Of a stretch of 64,000 nt of DNA, positions 52,469 through 60,730 are shown in pieces. Position 1 is the first letter of the stretch, and every line of letters starts with the position of its first letter. This DNA comes from Paracoccus litorisediminis. GTDB lineage: Bacteria; Pseudomonadota; Alphaproteobacteria; Rhodobacterales; Rhodobacteraceae. Below the pieces are notes generated by a model. It made no database searches. It had not been told where the DNA came from and was given only the letters and a program-made list of their open reading frames with translations. The DNA lies in NCBI RefSeq assembly GCF_009711205.1, contig NZ_WMIG01000019.1, positions 1-64,000 on the forward strand. Direction: 5' to 3'. The translations under genes were made by a program, and so were the position numbers.

Positions 52469-53608
52469 TCAAAGTATCTGGGCCACGGCGAGTGGCCTGC
52501 GATTTACAGCGCTTCGGGCTGCCAGCCGTCGTGCATGCCTTCCACCAACCAAGCGACGCGCCGGGACCGCTACATAAGATGCATCCGTGAGTTCTGGAAA
52601 AATTGAGAGGATCTCTCTCACCCCTGCCGGATCGATTGATTTTAATGCTTGCGGTCCCGTGTACAGGCTCTCTGTTGCGACACCATTTGCGATTACGATC
52701 TGATGCGCATTCAGCAGGAAGTGCCAATAGGTGACGCTATCTAAATCCGTCAGGGTATCGATGCCGTTCACCGCAAGCAGGTGTTTGGCGGCGACCAAAA
52801 CTTCTTTGGTGCCGAACATACGGCGGCTGATTTCAGATGTGACCAATATCCTGTGCTGGGGCGAAACGATCAAATCGATATCCGGCAAACCCGGTCCCAA
52901 GGCGTTCGCTCTGATGCGCACGGGACAAAGATTGGGATTTCGTTCAAGTGTCGCCCGATCCAGTTGGCGGGAGCCAATCCAGTGAATCTCTTGGAATTCG
53001 TTGTCGACTGTCAGGACGCGGTCTCCGACTAAAAGATCGTTGACAGGGACCGGGCCGTTGTCGGTTTCAATAAGCGTTCCAGTGGCGAAGCAGACGACCA
53101 GATCCTCATAGGGCACGTTGATCGCGACAGGCGGGCTTTCTTGACTATCGGTGTTGGAAAGGATTGTGAGGGGAACATTCGGGGGCATTTCACCCACAAA
53201 GGAGAAGCCCACGATTTGCCCTTCGAACCTCGACTCCGTCGAAAGACGAATTCTGACGGCATACATGTCATAAGTGTCGCCTGTTGCGGGGTCTTCAACA
53301 GTGATCATGTACTCGGCTTCGGCCAAAGATCCCGCAGGCCAAGTTGTCCCATCAACAGTCAAAGCGCTCGTCAGAAGCTGCGGGGCACCGTTGTCGTTGT
53401 AGCCGTCTCCGGTGTCGTCATCTTCAAACAGATCGTCGTCGTCCGCAACCGAGAGGGGGGTTGTCGTGGCACCTTCCGCAACGTTCAGCGTGCTCCCTGG
53501 TAGGAATTCGCCCGTAACGGAATCAAGAGCCCAAGCCCGGTCGAAGCCATTCTCGTCCACCAGTGTAAATTGATCTTTTGGAAGAAGCGTGAAGTTAAAT
53601 ATGGGCAT
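52469..53608 (-). CDS. Hint (Hedgehog/intein-like) domain protein
   Basis: A 379-residue protein. The N-terminal part (1-170) is acidic and of unknown fold. The Hint domain (about 172-330) starts at VCFATGTLIETDNGPVPVND and includes VGDRVLTVDNEFQEIHWIGS, PDIDLIVSPQHRILV and the conserved LNAHQIVIANGVATESL. The arginine-rich end (RRLVGGRHARRLAARS) is common in Rhodobacteraceae members. Such proteins are often secreted or toxin-like, but no signal peptide is evident here and the role is unknown. The gene stands alone. Confidence 0.85.
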   Translation of the reverse strand: MPIFNFTLLPKDQFTLVDENGFDRAWALDSVTGEFLPGSTLNVAEGATTTPLSVADDDDLFEDDDTGDGYNDNGAPQLLTSALTVDGTTWPAGSLAEAEYMITVEDPATGDTYDMYAVRIRLSTESRFEGQIVGFSFVGEMPPNVPLTILSNTDSQESPPVAINVPYEDLVVCFATGTLIETDNGPVPVNDLLVGDRVLTVDNEFQEIHWIGSRQLDRATLERNPNLCPVRIRANALGPGLPDIDLIVSPQHRILVTSEISRRMFGTKEVLVAAKHLLAVNGIDTLTDLDSVTYWHFLLNAHQIVIANGVATESLYTGPQALKSIDPAGVREILSIFPELTDASYVAVPARRLVGGRHARRLAARSAVNRRPLAVAQIL

Positions 53609-54203
53609 CTTCGATCCCCTTTCTCGGCCTGTTCGCCACAGAACATAGTGAAGTCGAAGTTTGATAGTTGTGTCTATATACTATCGCATTCTGTCCGAAC
53701 CGCACGAGGTTCGTTGCCAAATGAGCATAGCTGTGCCCCTCTAGGAAACGGCGCAATGCACGAGGCTATTCAGCGCACTTCTGGCCCGGCAGTTAATGCG
53801 CAGTCAGAAACGAAAAATGGCAGGATGAAGGCCTTGGCGCGGTTTTCGCAGCGGGTCAGTCTGCCAGTAATTCGGGCAGAATTCTGCTGGTCACATACTC
53901 CGAAGGCTGTCATCGGTCGGAGCGATTGCATTCGACGCCGCTACCGCCTGCCAGCTAAGCGCTGTGCGTCTTTGATCTGGGATATGTACGCCGCGAGTAA
54001 GCCCGATCACTATGGGTCAACGGCTCAAATGGGCTCAAAGGCGATGTCGTCGCCGGACGCCGGCCGGTGTAATAGCGCATCCACTGACAAATCGCTTGCA
54101 AGTTTCTAAAGTTTCCAGATTGTTGGTCTATCATGGTTAAGTTTTCGTAACACGCTGGTTTTTTTCATATTACTTCAGTCTGTTCTGGAACGGGAAAACT
54201 GGA
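53609..54203. other. 600-bp region upstream of the TPR regulator
   Basis: A 179-residue open frame (53570-54109, plus) runs through here. It has poor codon bias and no family resemblance, and it overlaps the Hint gene start, so I do not call it. The base composition is visibly more AT-rich around 53640-53700 and 54110-54180, as expected for promoters of the two flanking divergent genes. Confidence 0.4.
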
Positions 54204-55835
54204 ATGTCAGACGGGTTGCCGAGTTCGATCCCTGAGCCAGAAATCCGCGCGGAGCTTGAACGCATCCTTGCGTCCTCGGATTTTCAGGCTTCGGCAAGGA
54301 ACCGCCGCTTTCTGCGCCACGTCGTCGAGGAAACCCTGCTTGGCCGGGGGGGGCGGATCAAGGCCTATAGCATCGCGACCAGCGTCTTTGGCCGCCCGGA
54401 TGATTTCGATCCCCTGCAGGATTCCATCGTCCGCATCGAGGCCGCACGCCTGCGCCGCGCCATCGAGCGTTTCTACCTGCTGGAAGGCGACCGACTTGGG
54501 GCGCGGATCACCATCCCCAAGGGCACCTATGTGCCCGAATTCTCGCGGCCTCAGTCGCCGGCGGAAGCATCGCCGTTGATCGAGCAGAAAGCACCGCCCG
54601 CCATTGAGCCCCTGCAGGATTACGGTCCCCGCATTCTGGTCGAACTGTTCGAGCAGGAAGGCGACCTTGCGAGTTGTCCGACCATCGGGCGCACGCTGAC
54701 GCGGCAGGTGATTTCGGCCCTGACCCGTTTCACCGATCTCTTTGTCTATGGACCTGCCACGGCAGAAGTCGGTGGGGCGGAGCATGATCTGCCGATCGAT
54801 TATCGCCTGTCGGGCACGCTGACCCTGTCCAGGGACCGCCTGCATGCCGATCTGCTGATGAGTCGGCAAATGGATGGCCGCTATGTCTGGGCGCAGACGT
54901 TGGATCACCCCTTGGGGGTTGAGCGTGACCCTCAGCAGATCGTCAGCCTGTGTTCCGAGATCGCCGGCCATGTGGTCCGCGTGGTGGCGCTGCGCGACGG
55001 CATCCTTGACAGTCAGGCGCGCGAATCCGGTGGTGCCGCGCCACGGCATTTCGCAGGCTACCAGAAGTTGCTGGATTTCCACGATTACTGGCGCACCCTC
55101 GATCCGGCGCGGTTTGAGCCATTGCGCCTTGACCTCGAGGCGACGATTGCCGCCGATTCAGGCTTTGCCGCAGGTCGCGCCTGCCTGTCGCTGCTTTACA
55201 GCAATGCGGCCCGCTTTGGATATCAGGCCGGTCCGGCGCCGCTGGATCGCGCATTGTCGCTGGCGCGAGAGGCGATCAGGCTCGCGCCGAATTCCAGCAA
55301 GGCCTATCATGCAAGGGCGGTGGCGGAATGGTTTCTGGGTCAGCCCGAGGACGCGCTGGTGACGCTGCAGATGGCCCGCGCGCTCAACCCCAATGACCCC
55401 GAGTTGATGGCCGAACTGGGCTTTCGCCATGCCAAGCGGATGGTTTGGGAAATCGCCGTGCCGCTGCTAGAGGAAGCCTATCTGCGCAATCCGCTGCAAA
55501 GTGGTCAATACCGGATGGGACTGTTCTTTTTCCATTTTGCGCACGACCGGCCTGCCGAGGCATTGCGCGAGGCATTGGCGATCAACGCCCCCGGCATTGG
55601 CCATTTCCACCTGGCCAGTTGCGCGGCGCTGTCCGAAATGGGGCGGATTGATGAGGCGCGCGCCTATCTGGCCGAGACGGACCGGCTGGTTCCCGGCCTG
55701 CGTGATCGTCTGGTCGAGGACCTGACCTTTCGCCAGATCCATCCCGATCTGATCGCCGCCATCGCACGCGCCATCGGCCGGGTCGATCCCGGGCCGGGAC
55801 GCGTCAGGCATCTGCGCCGCCCCCCGGCGCACTAA
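54204..55835 (+). CDS. TPR protein with N-terminal DNA-binding-like domain
   Basis: A 543-residue protein. The N-terminal 110 residues (FQASARNRRFLRHVVEETLL, RIKAYSIATSVFGRPDDFDP, DSIVRIEAARLRRAIERFYL, ITIPKGTYVPEF) match the domain found at the start of many alphaproteobacterial adenylate-cyclase-like or TPR regulators, thought to bind DNA. A middle domain (about 140-265) and TPR-like helices (about 290-500, with APNSSKAYHARAVAEWFLGQ) follow. No membrane segment. It lies 100 bp upstream of the envelope operon in the same direction and may regulate it (inference). Confidence 0.75.
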   Translation: MSDGLPSSIPEPEIRAELERILASSDFQASARNRRFLRHVVEETLLGRGGRIKAYSIATSVFGRPDDFDPLQDSIVRIEAARLRRAIERFYLLEGDRLGARITIPKGTYVPEFSRPQSPAEASPLIEQKAPPAIEPLQDYGPRILVELFEQEGDLASCPTIGRTLTRQVISALTRFTDLFVYGPATAEVGGAEHDLPIDYRLSGTLTLSRDRLHADLLMSRQMDGRYVWAQTLDHPLGVERDPQQIVSLCSEIAGHVVRVVALRDGILDSQARESGGAAPRHFAGYQKLLDFHDYWRTLDPARFEPLRLDLEATIAADSGFAAGRACLSLLYSNAARFGYQAGPAPLDRALSLAREAIRLAPNSSKAYHARAVAEWFLGQPEDALVTLQMARALNPNDPELMAELGFRHAKRMVWEIAVPLLEEAYLRNPLQSGQYRMGLFFFHFAHDRPAEALREALAINAPGIGHFHLASCAALSEMGRIDEARAYLAETDRLVPGLRDRLVEDLTFRQIHPDLIAAIARAIGRVDPGPGRVRHLRRPPAH

Positions 55836-55938
55836 CAGTGAGTTACATACCTGTGTTCGGCACCACGGCAGATTGTCACTAGACTGAGGTCACGCCCGTA
55901 AGCTGCCGGCCACCGGAGTCGTAAAAAGGACATACTGC

Positions 55939-56364
55939 TTGGCGATCGAGATTCGTACTGAGACCTTGTTGCATCCCGAGGCGGTGCCTCATCTGCCGGG
56001 CTTCATTACCCTGCCCGGACAAACGGACTGGCTCATGGTGGGGATGGCGGGTTTTCTGATCCTGTTCATCGTCGGGATCGGGGTGTTCTACCTTAGACTG
56101 CACGCCCTGCCCGAGCACATGGCCCATCGCGGCCAAAAGGTGCAGCTTGAGCTGGTCGCGGTTCTGGCGCTGATCGCCCTGTTCACCCATAACCACGCCT
56201 TCTGGATCGCGGGGCTGCTGCTGGCGATGGTCCCGGTTCCCGATTTCAGCACGCCGCTCAGTTCGATGGCGCAATCACTGGGCCGCATGGCCCCGCCCGC
56301 GCCCCCCGAACCCGAATCCGAATCCGTACCCACGGCCGAGGCCGACAAACCGGCGGAGGTCTGA
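55939..56364 (+). CDS. Small inner-membrane protein, DUF3302-like
   Basis: A 141-residue protein with three hydrophobic segments (about 30-52, 70-85, 88-100) and an acidic Pro/Glu-rich tail (PPAPPEPESESVPTAEADKP). The middle (LRLHALPEHMAHRGQKVQLE, then FTHNHAFWIAGLLLAMVPVP) resembles DUF3302 (YiaW-type) proteins, which are paired with HlyD-type proteins, as here. The start is a TTG with AAAAAGGA upstream. The HlyD gene follows after 3 bp. Confidence 0.7.
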   Translation: MAIEIRTETLLHPEAVPHLPGFITLPGQTDWLMVGMAGFLILFIVGIGVFYLRLHALPEHMAHRGQKVQLELVAVLALIALFTHNHAFWIAGLLLAMVPVPDFSTPLSSMAQSLGRMAPPAPPEPESESVPTAEADKPAEV

Positions 56365-56367
56365 GCC

Positions 56368-57597
56368 ATGCTGGAACTGCTGCTTTGTTCAAGCGTCACC
56401 ATCCTGCCCGATTACCTGTATCGCCGCTTTGCCCAAGGCAAACGCTTTGGTCGGGAAATCACGCTGTTCACCGTCTGGTACGAATTGCGTTGGGGCATCG
56501 TGTTGTGTCTGCTGCTGACCATCAGCCTGATCACCGCGATCTTCTATTTCCACCCCTCGACCAAATCCGCGACCTCGGTCTTTCGCACGGTCACCATCCT
56601 GCCGGAAACCAATGGCCGGGTGGCCGAGACCTTTGTCGACATTAACCAAAGCGTTAAACAGGGCGATCCGCTGTTCCGGCTGGACGACACGCGCCAGCGT
56701 GCCGCGGTCGAGACCGACCGCCGTACCTTGGCCGAGATTGAGGCCGAACTGAAAGTCGCGCAGATCCAGGTCCGCGAGGCGGATGGCCGCATCGCGCAGG
56801 CTCAAGGGATGCTGGCGCAGGCCACGGACGAATATGAGACCCGCAATGCCCTGCTCAAGCAGAACTCCAGCGCCGTCGCCCGCCGCGATGTCGAGCGTGC
56901 GCAGGTGCAGGTCGAAACCCAACAGGGCATGGTCGATGCCGCCATCGCCGCGCGGGATGCGCTGAAGGCTCAGGTCGAATTCCAACTGCCTGCCCGCAAG
57001 GCCAGCGCCGAAGCCGCCCTGCACGAGGCTCAGGTCGAGCTGGACAAGACGCTTGTGCTGGCAGGCACCGACGGGATCGTCCAGCAGTTCGCATTGCGGC
57101 CCGGCGATGTGGTCAACCCGATGCTGCGCCCGGCGGGTATCCTGGTGCCGCAGCGGCAGGTCACCGGCTTGGTCGCCGGCTTTGGCCAAATTGAATCCCA
57201 GGTGATGAAACCCGGCATGATCGGTGAAGTCGCCTGCATCGCCAAGCCGTGGCAGGTGATCCCGATGGTGGTGACCGAAGTTCAGGACGTGATCGCCGCC
57301 GGTCAGATCCGGCCCACGGATCAGCTGCTTGACATGCAAAACCTGGTACAGGGCGGCACGATCACCGTAATGATGGAGCCGCTGTTCGAAGGCGCTCTGG
57401 ACGGGCTGCCCCAAGGTGCGACCTGCATCGCCAATGCCTATACCAGCAACCATGACGCGCTGGACGATCCCGGCACAGGCTCATTTAAACGCTTCGGGCT
57501 GCATGCGATCGACACGGTGGGGCTGGTGCATGCGCTGATCCTGCGCATTCAGGCCATTCTGCTGCCGGTGCAAACACTGGTGCTGAAGGGCCACTAA
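56368..57597 (+). CDS. HlyD-family membrane fusion protein
   Basis: A 409-residue protein. An N-terminal helix (about 42-62) is followed by a biotinyl-lipoyl-like half (TILPETNGRVAETFVDINQS, then DPLFRLDDTRQRAAVETDRR). A long coiled coil (about 115-235), the second lipoyl half (TLVLAGTDGIVQQFALRPGD), a beta-barrel region and a hydrophobic C-terminal stretch (LVHALILRIQAILLPVQTLV) complete it. It should bridge an inner-membrane partner and an outer-membrane porin. Co-directional and tightly spaced with the porin and AI-2E permease genes. Confidence 0.88.
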   Translation: MLELLLCSSVTILPDYLYRRFAQGKRFGREITLFTVWYELRWGIVLCLLLTISLITAIFYFHPSTKSATSVFRTVTILPETNGRVAETFVDINQSVKQGDPLFRLDDTRQRAAVETDRRTLAEIEAELKVAQIQVREADGRIAQAQGMLAQATDEYETRNALLKQNSSAVARRDVERAQVQVETQQGMVDAAIAARDALKAQVEFQLPARKASAEAALHEAQVELDKTLVLAGTDGIVQQFALRPGDVVNPMLRPAGILVPQRQVTGLVAGFGQIESQVMKPGMIGEVACIAKPWQVIPMVVTEVQDVIAAGQIRPTDQLLDMQNLVQGGTITVMMEPLFEGALDGLPQGATCIANAYTSNHDALDDPGTGSFKRFGLHAIDTVGLVHALILRIQAILLPVQTLVLKGH

Positions 57598-57618
57598 CAC
57601 TGAGGAGGAGATCACAGC

Positions 57619-58722
57619 ATGAAGACGAGGACGGTTATCATCACGTCCGGTCTCTGCCTTGCCGCGCTGCCGGGCTGGGCCGAGGACCTGACCTTCATCC
57701 ATCCCTCCGGCGCGACCGCGACCTTCTATGGCCAGTTGAACCTGACCTATCAGCGCGTCGATGATGGCGAGGAGTCCTTTGACGATTTCGTCGACAACGG
57801 CAACTCGGTCAGCCGTCTGGGCTTCTGGGTCGACGTGCCGATGGGTGAAAACAAGCTGCGCTTCAATTTTGAAACCGGGCTGGGCTTCAAGACCACCTCG
57901 GATACCAACCAGATCGACGATCCCGACTGGATCGACTGGCAAAGGACCGATCTGCGGAAATTCGAGGCGGTCTATATTGCGAACTTCGGCTCGGTCTGGA
58001 TTGGTCAGGGCAGCATGGCCACCGATGGCGTGGCCGAGATCGACAATTCCGGCACCAGCGTTGTCGGCTATGCCAACCTGCCCGATACCGCCGGCGGCTA
58101 TGAATTCCGCGATGGCGATACCCTGTCGGGCATTTCGATCGGGGACACCTTCAAGGATTTCGACGGCTCGCGGCGTTTCCGCGTCCGTTATGACACACCC
58201 GAGTTTTCCGGCTTCACCTTCTCGGCCGCCTATGGCGAGGAAATTCTGGCCGAGGATGACGACGCCACCTACTACGACGTCGCTCTGCGCTATGCCTATG
58301 ACACCGACGTCTACAAGGCCGCTGCCGGGATCGGCTATGCGTGGAAAAGCGACGATGACGACGATACCGAACAGCTGGTCGCCTCGACCTCGATCCAGCA
58401 TCTGCCGACGGGCCTTAGCGCAACGCTGGCCGCCGGGGATGGGCGGGACGACAATGGCAGCTATGGCTACATCAAGCTGGGCTGGGCGGGCGACCTGATC
58501 GATTACGGCAGCACCGCCGTGTCCATCGACTATTTCGACGGCTCTGACTACGTGATTTCGGGGTCGGATTCGAAATCCTGGGGCATTCAGGCAGTCCAGA
58601 AATTCGACGATTACAATCTCGAGGCCTATCTGGGCTATCGCGAGTACCAATTCGACGACGATACCGGCGCAGACTATCAGGATATCAGCGCATTGCTGCT
58701 GGGAACGCGTTGGAAATTCTAA
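57619..58722 (+). CDS. Outer-membrane porin
   Basis: A 367-residue protein with a signal peptide (MKTRTVIITSGLCLAALPGW, cleaved near AED). The mature barrel has alternating strands with aromatic ends and acidic loops (TATFYGQLNLTYQRVDDGEE, VSRLGFWVDVPMG, VYIANFGSVWIGQGSMATDG) and ends in the outer-membrane signal Trp-Lys-Phe. It resembles the general porins of alphaproteobacteria. GGAGGAG lies before the ATG. It stands between hlyD and the AI-2E permease gene. Confidence 0.85.
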   Translation: MKTRTVIITSGLCLAALPGWAEDLTFIHPSGATATFYGQLNLTYQRVDDGEESFDDFVDNGNSVSRLGFWVDVPMGENKLRFNFETGLGFKTTSDTNQIDDPDWIDWQRTDLRKFEAVYIANFGSVWIGQGSMATDGVAEIDNSGTSVVGYANLPDTAGGYEFRDGDTLSGISIGDTFKDFDGSRRFRVRYDTPEFSGFTFSAAYGEEILAEDDDATYYDVALRYAYDTDVYKAAAGIGYAWKSDDDDDTEQLVASTSIQHLPTGLSATLAAGDGRDDNGSYGYIKLGWAGDLIDYGSTAVSIDYFDGSDYVISGSDSKSWGIQAVQKFDDYNLEAYLGYREYQFDDDTGADYQDISALLLGTRWKF

Positions 58723-58746
58723 ACGCGCCCCACAAGGAGACGCCGG

Positions 58747-59820
58747 TTGGACAACCCAAAGGACAGGCCGGAACAGTTTGACGCGCGGGTGACCGATCTC
58801 GTGATCCGGCTTTGCCTTCTGGGTCTGTTTATCTACTTGTCCTTCGCGCTGATCCGACCCTTTCTTCCGATCCTGGTCTGGGCGTTGGTCATTGCCGTAG
58901 CATTGGCCCCAGTGCATGAGTGGCTCGCGAGAAGTTTGGGCGGAAGACGGATAGCTGCAGTGTTGCTAGGTCTAGTGATGCTGATTGTGGTCCTCGGTCC
59001 AATTGCCGCGCTGTCCGCCAGTCTGGTTGAGACGATTCACATCCTCAAGGCTCGCATCGAGGGCGGTGCGCTGCATCTTCCGCCAATACCTACACGCCTG
59101 TCCGGTCTCCCACTGGTCGGGGAAACGATCGCGGCGGCTTGGCAGATGGCGTCAACCAATCTAGAAGGCTTGATGCTGCGTTATCGCGGTGCAGTGGCCC
59201 CGTTGGGAGCACGTTTGCTCGGGCTCTTCTCGCAGATCGGGCTGGATCTGGTACGCTTCATCCTGTCCATCCTTCTGGCCTCTGTACTTCTTGTGGCAGC
59301 CCCGGGCCTTTCCGTCTGGGGGCGAATGCTTGCCACGCGCATCCTTGCGCCACGCGGCGAACAATTCGTGGAAATTGTAGCTCAGACGATCCGCAATGTT
59401 TCGCGAGGAGTCGTAGGAATTGCCTTGCTGCAATCGATCCTGATCAGTGTGGTCTTGCAACTGGCTGGTGTGGCCGGAGCAGGCCTTTTGGCCTTTGTGA
59501 TCCTTATTCTATGTATCCTGCAGATAGGGCCTGCGCTGGTCGTACTTCCCGTTTTGGTTTGGGCCTGGCTGACTATGTCGGCAGGGCAGGCCATCCTGTT
59601 GACGGCCTTGCTTCTTCCGCTGACCTTCATGGACAACGTGCTAAAACCCATGTTGATGGGGCGAGGGCTTTCGACACCGGCGGTTGTTATCTTTCTAGGC
59701 CTGATTGGCGGCACCCTGTCGTTTGGGCTGATTGGGTTGTTCCTCGGACCGGTGGTTTTGGCAGTGTTTTATGACCTTCTGCGGTCTTGGATCCTGTATA
59801 CCGATCCGTCCAACGAATGA
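58747..59820 (+). CDS. AI-2E family permease
   Basis: A 357-residue membrane protein of normal AI-2E/PerM length: an N-terminal hairpin (LVIRLCLLGLFIYLSFALIR, PILVWALVIAVALAPVHEWL), a soluble middle, then VLQLAGVAGAGLLAFVILIL and FMDNVLKPMLMGRGLSTPAV near the end. Members export small molecules or ions and few substrates are known. The start is a TTG at 58747 with AAGGAG upstream. Last gene of the envelope operon. Confidence 0.88.
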   Translation: MDNPKDRPEQFDARVTDLVIRLCLLGLFIYLSFALIRPFLPILVWALVIAVALAPVHEWLARSLGGRRIAAVLLGLVMLIVVLGPIAALSASLVETIHILKARIEGGALHLPPIPTRLSGLPLVGETIAAAWQMASTNLEGLMLRYRGAVAPLGARLLGLFSQIGLDLVRFILSILLASVLLVAAPGLSVWGRMLATRILAPRGEQFVEIVAQTIRNVSRGVVGIALLQSILISVVLQLAGVAGAGLLAFVILILCILQIGPALVVLPVLVWAWLTMSAGQAILLTALLLPLTFMDNVLKPMLMGRGLSTPAVVIFLGLIGGTLSFGLIGLFLGPVVLAVFYDLLRSWILYTDPSNE

Positions 59821-59824
59821 TCTG

Positions 59825-60730
59825 TCATTCCACCGGTGCCCATTCCTCGGTCGGGTCGAAAAGCTCAATCTTTGCGGCTTTTTCCAGCGTGTCTTCGCCC
59901 AGATCGGTCTGATAGACGATGCCGGGTTCGGCCACGATGAAGCTCATGATGCCGCTGTCGCCATAGGCTGCGGGATAGGCCACGATGGCATGGCCTGAAA
60001 CCATGTTGCCATTGACCATGTAGCTATAGGCCCCGCCGGGTGCCGCCGGACCCTGACCCTGAAGGATGCGGAAATAGTAGCCCTCATAGGGTTCGGGCTC
60101 CCGGTCCTCTCCGTCGCTGCTGAAGCCGGTGAAATTGGCGCGGGCAAGACTTTCGTCAAAGGGACTGGGCGGCGAGTCGGGGTCTTCTGCCCAGAAAAGC
60201 CCGTCATGCTGGCCCGGCGTGGACAGAATCGACGCGGCGAACTCCATTACCCCGTCGCCGTCATAATCGGTCTGACGAAAGCTTGCCTGAACCTCATGGG
60301 CGCGGCGCAGCAGGCCGATGACCTCAAGCTCATTCCGACCGATGCGCCGTGCCAAGACCTCCTCGCGCGCGCTTTCGGCGTCAAAGCTCCAACCGGTATC
60401 GCCTTTGACCAGATCGGCGGGAAAGGGCCACATCTCGCGCCCGGCCAGCAGCGTCATCCGGCCGTCGCCCGCAGGTTCCAGCCGGTGGATCGCATGCATG
60501 TCGTCAAGGAATTCGCGCCAAACCACGCGATCCTCTTCGGCGTCTCCGGTGGAGACCACGTCTTCGGCCTCGGGGCCGAAAATCTGCAGGACCGCCGCCT
60601 TGTCCTTGGCCTCAAGTGCCGTGACAAGTGCCGTGACCGCGGCCTCGGGCGTGTCGAAATATTGCGGCGCGGCCCAGGCACCCGGTGCCGTGCCGATGAG
60701 CAGGGCGAGTGTGGAAATGATGCGTTTCAT
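59825..60730 (-). CDS. DUF2950 exported protein
   Basis: A 301-residue protein with a signal peptide (IISTLALLIGTAPGAWA, cleaved before APQYF). It contains DTPEAAVTALVTALEAKDKA, VLARRIGRNELEVIGLLRRA and GYYFRILQGQGPAAPGGAYS, the pattern of DUF2950. These periplasmic proteins of unknown function are regularly encoded next to DUF3300 proteins, as here. The start overlaps the upstream DUF3300 stop by ATGA. It converges on the AI-2E gene with 4 bp between the stops. Confidence 0.88.
   Translation of the reverse strand: MKRIISTLALLIGTAPGAWAAPQYFDTPEAAVTALVTALEAKDKAAVLQIFGPEAEDVVSTGDAEEDRVVWREFLDDMHAIHRLEPAGDGRMTLLAGREMWPFPADLVKGDTGWSFDAESAREEVLARRIGRNELEVIGLLRRAHEVQASFRQTDYDGDGVMEFAASILSTPGQHDGLFWAEDPDSPPSPFDESLARANFTGFSSDGEDREPEPYEGYYFRILQGQGPAAPGGAYSYMVNGNMVSGHAIVAYPAAYGDSGIMSFIVAEPGIVYQTDLGEDTLEKAAKIELFDPTEEWAPVE

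Noticed and set aside
53570..54109. 179-codon plus-strand frame between the Hint gene and the TPR regulator
   Set aside because: Poor codon bias, mixed composition, no recognisable domain, and overlap with the Hint gene start.
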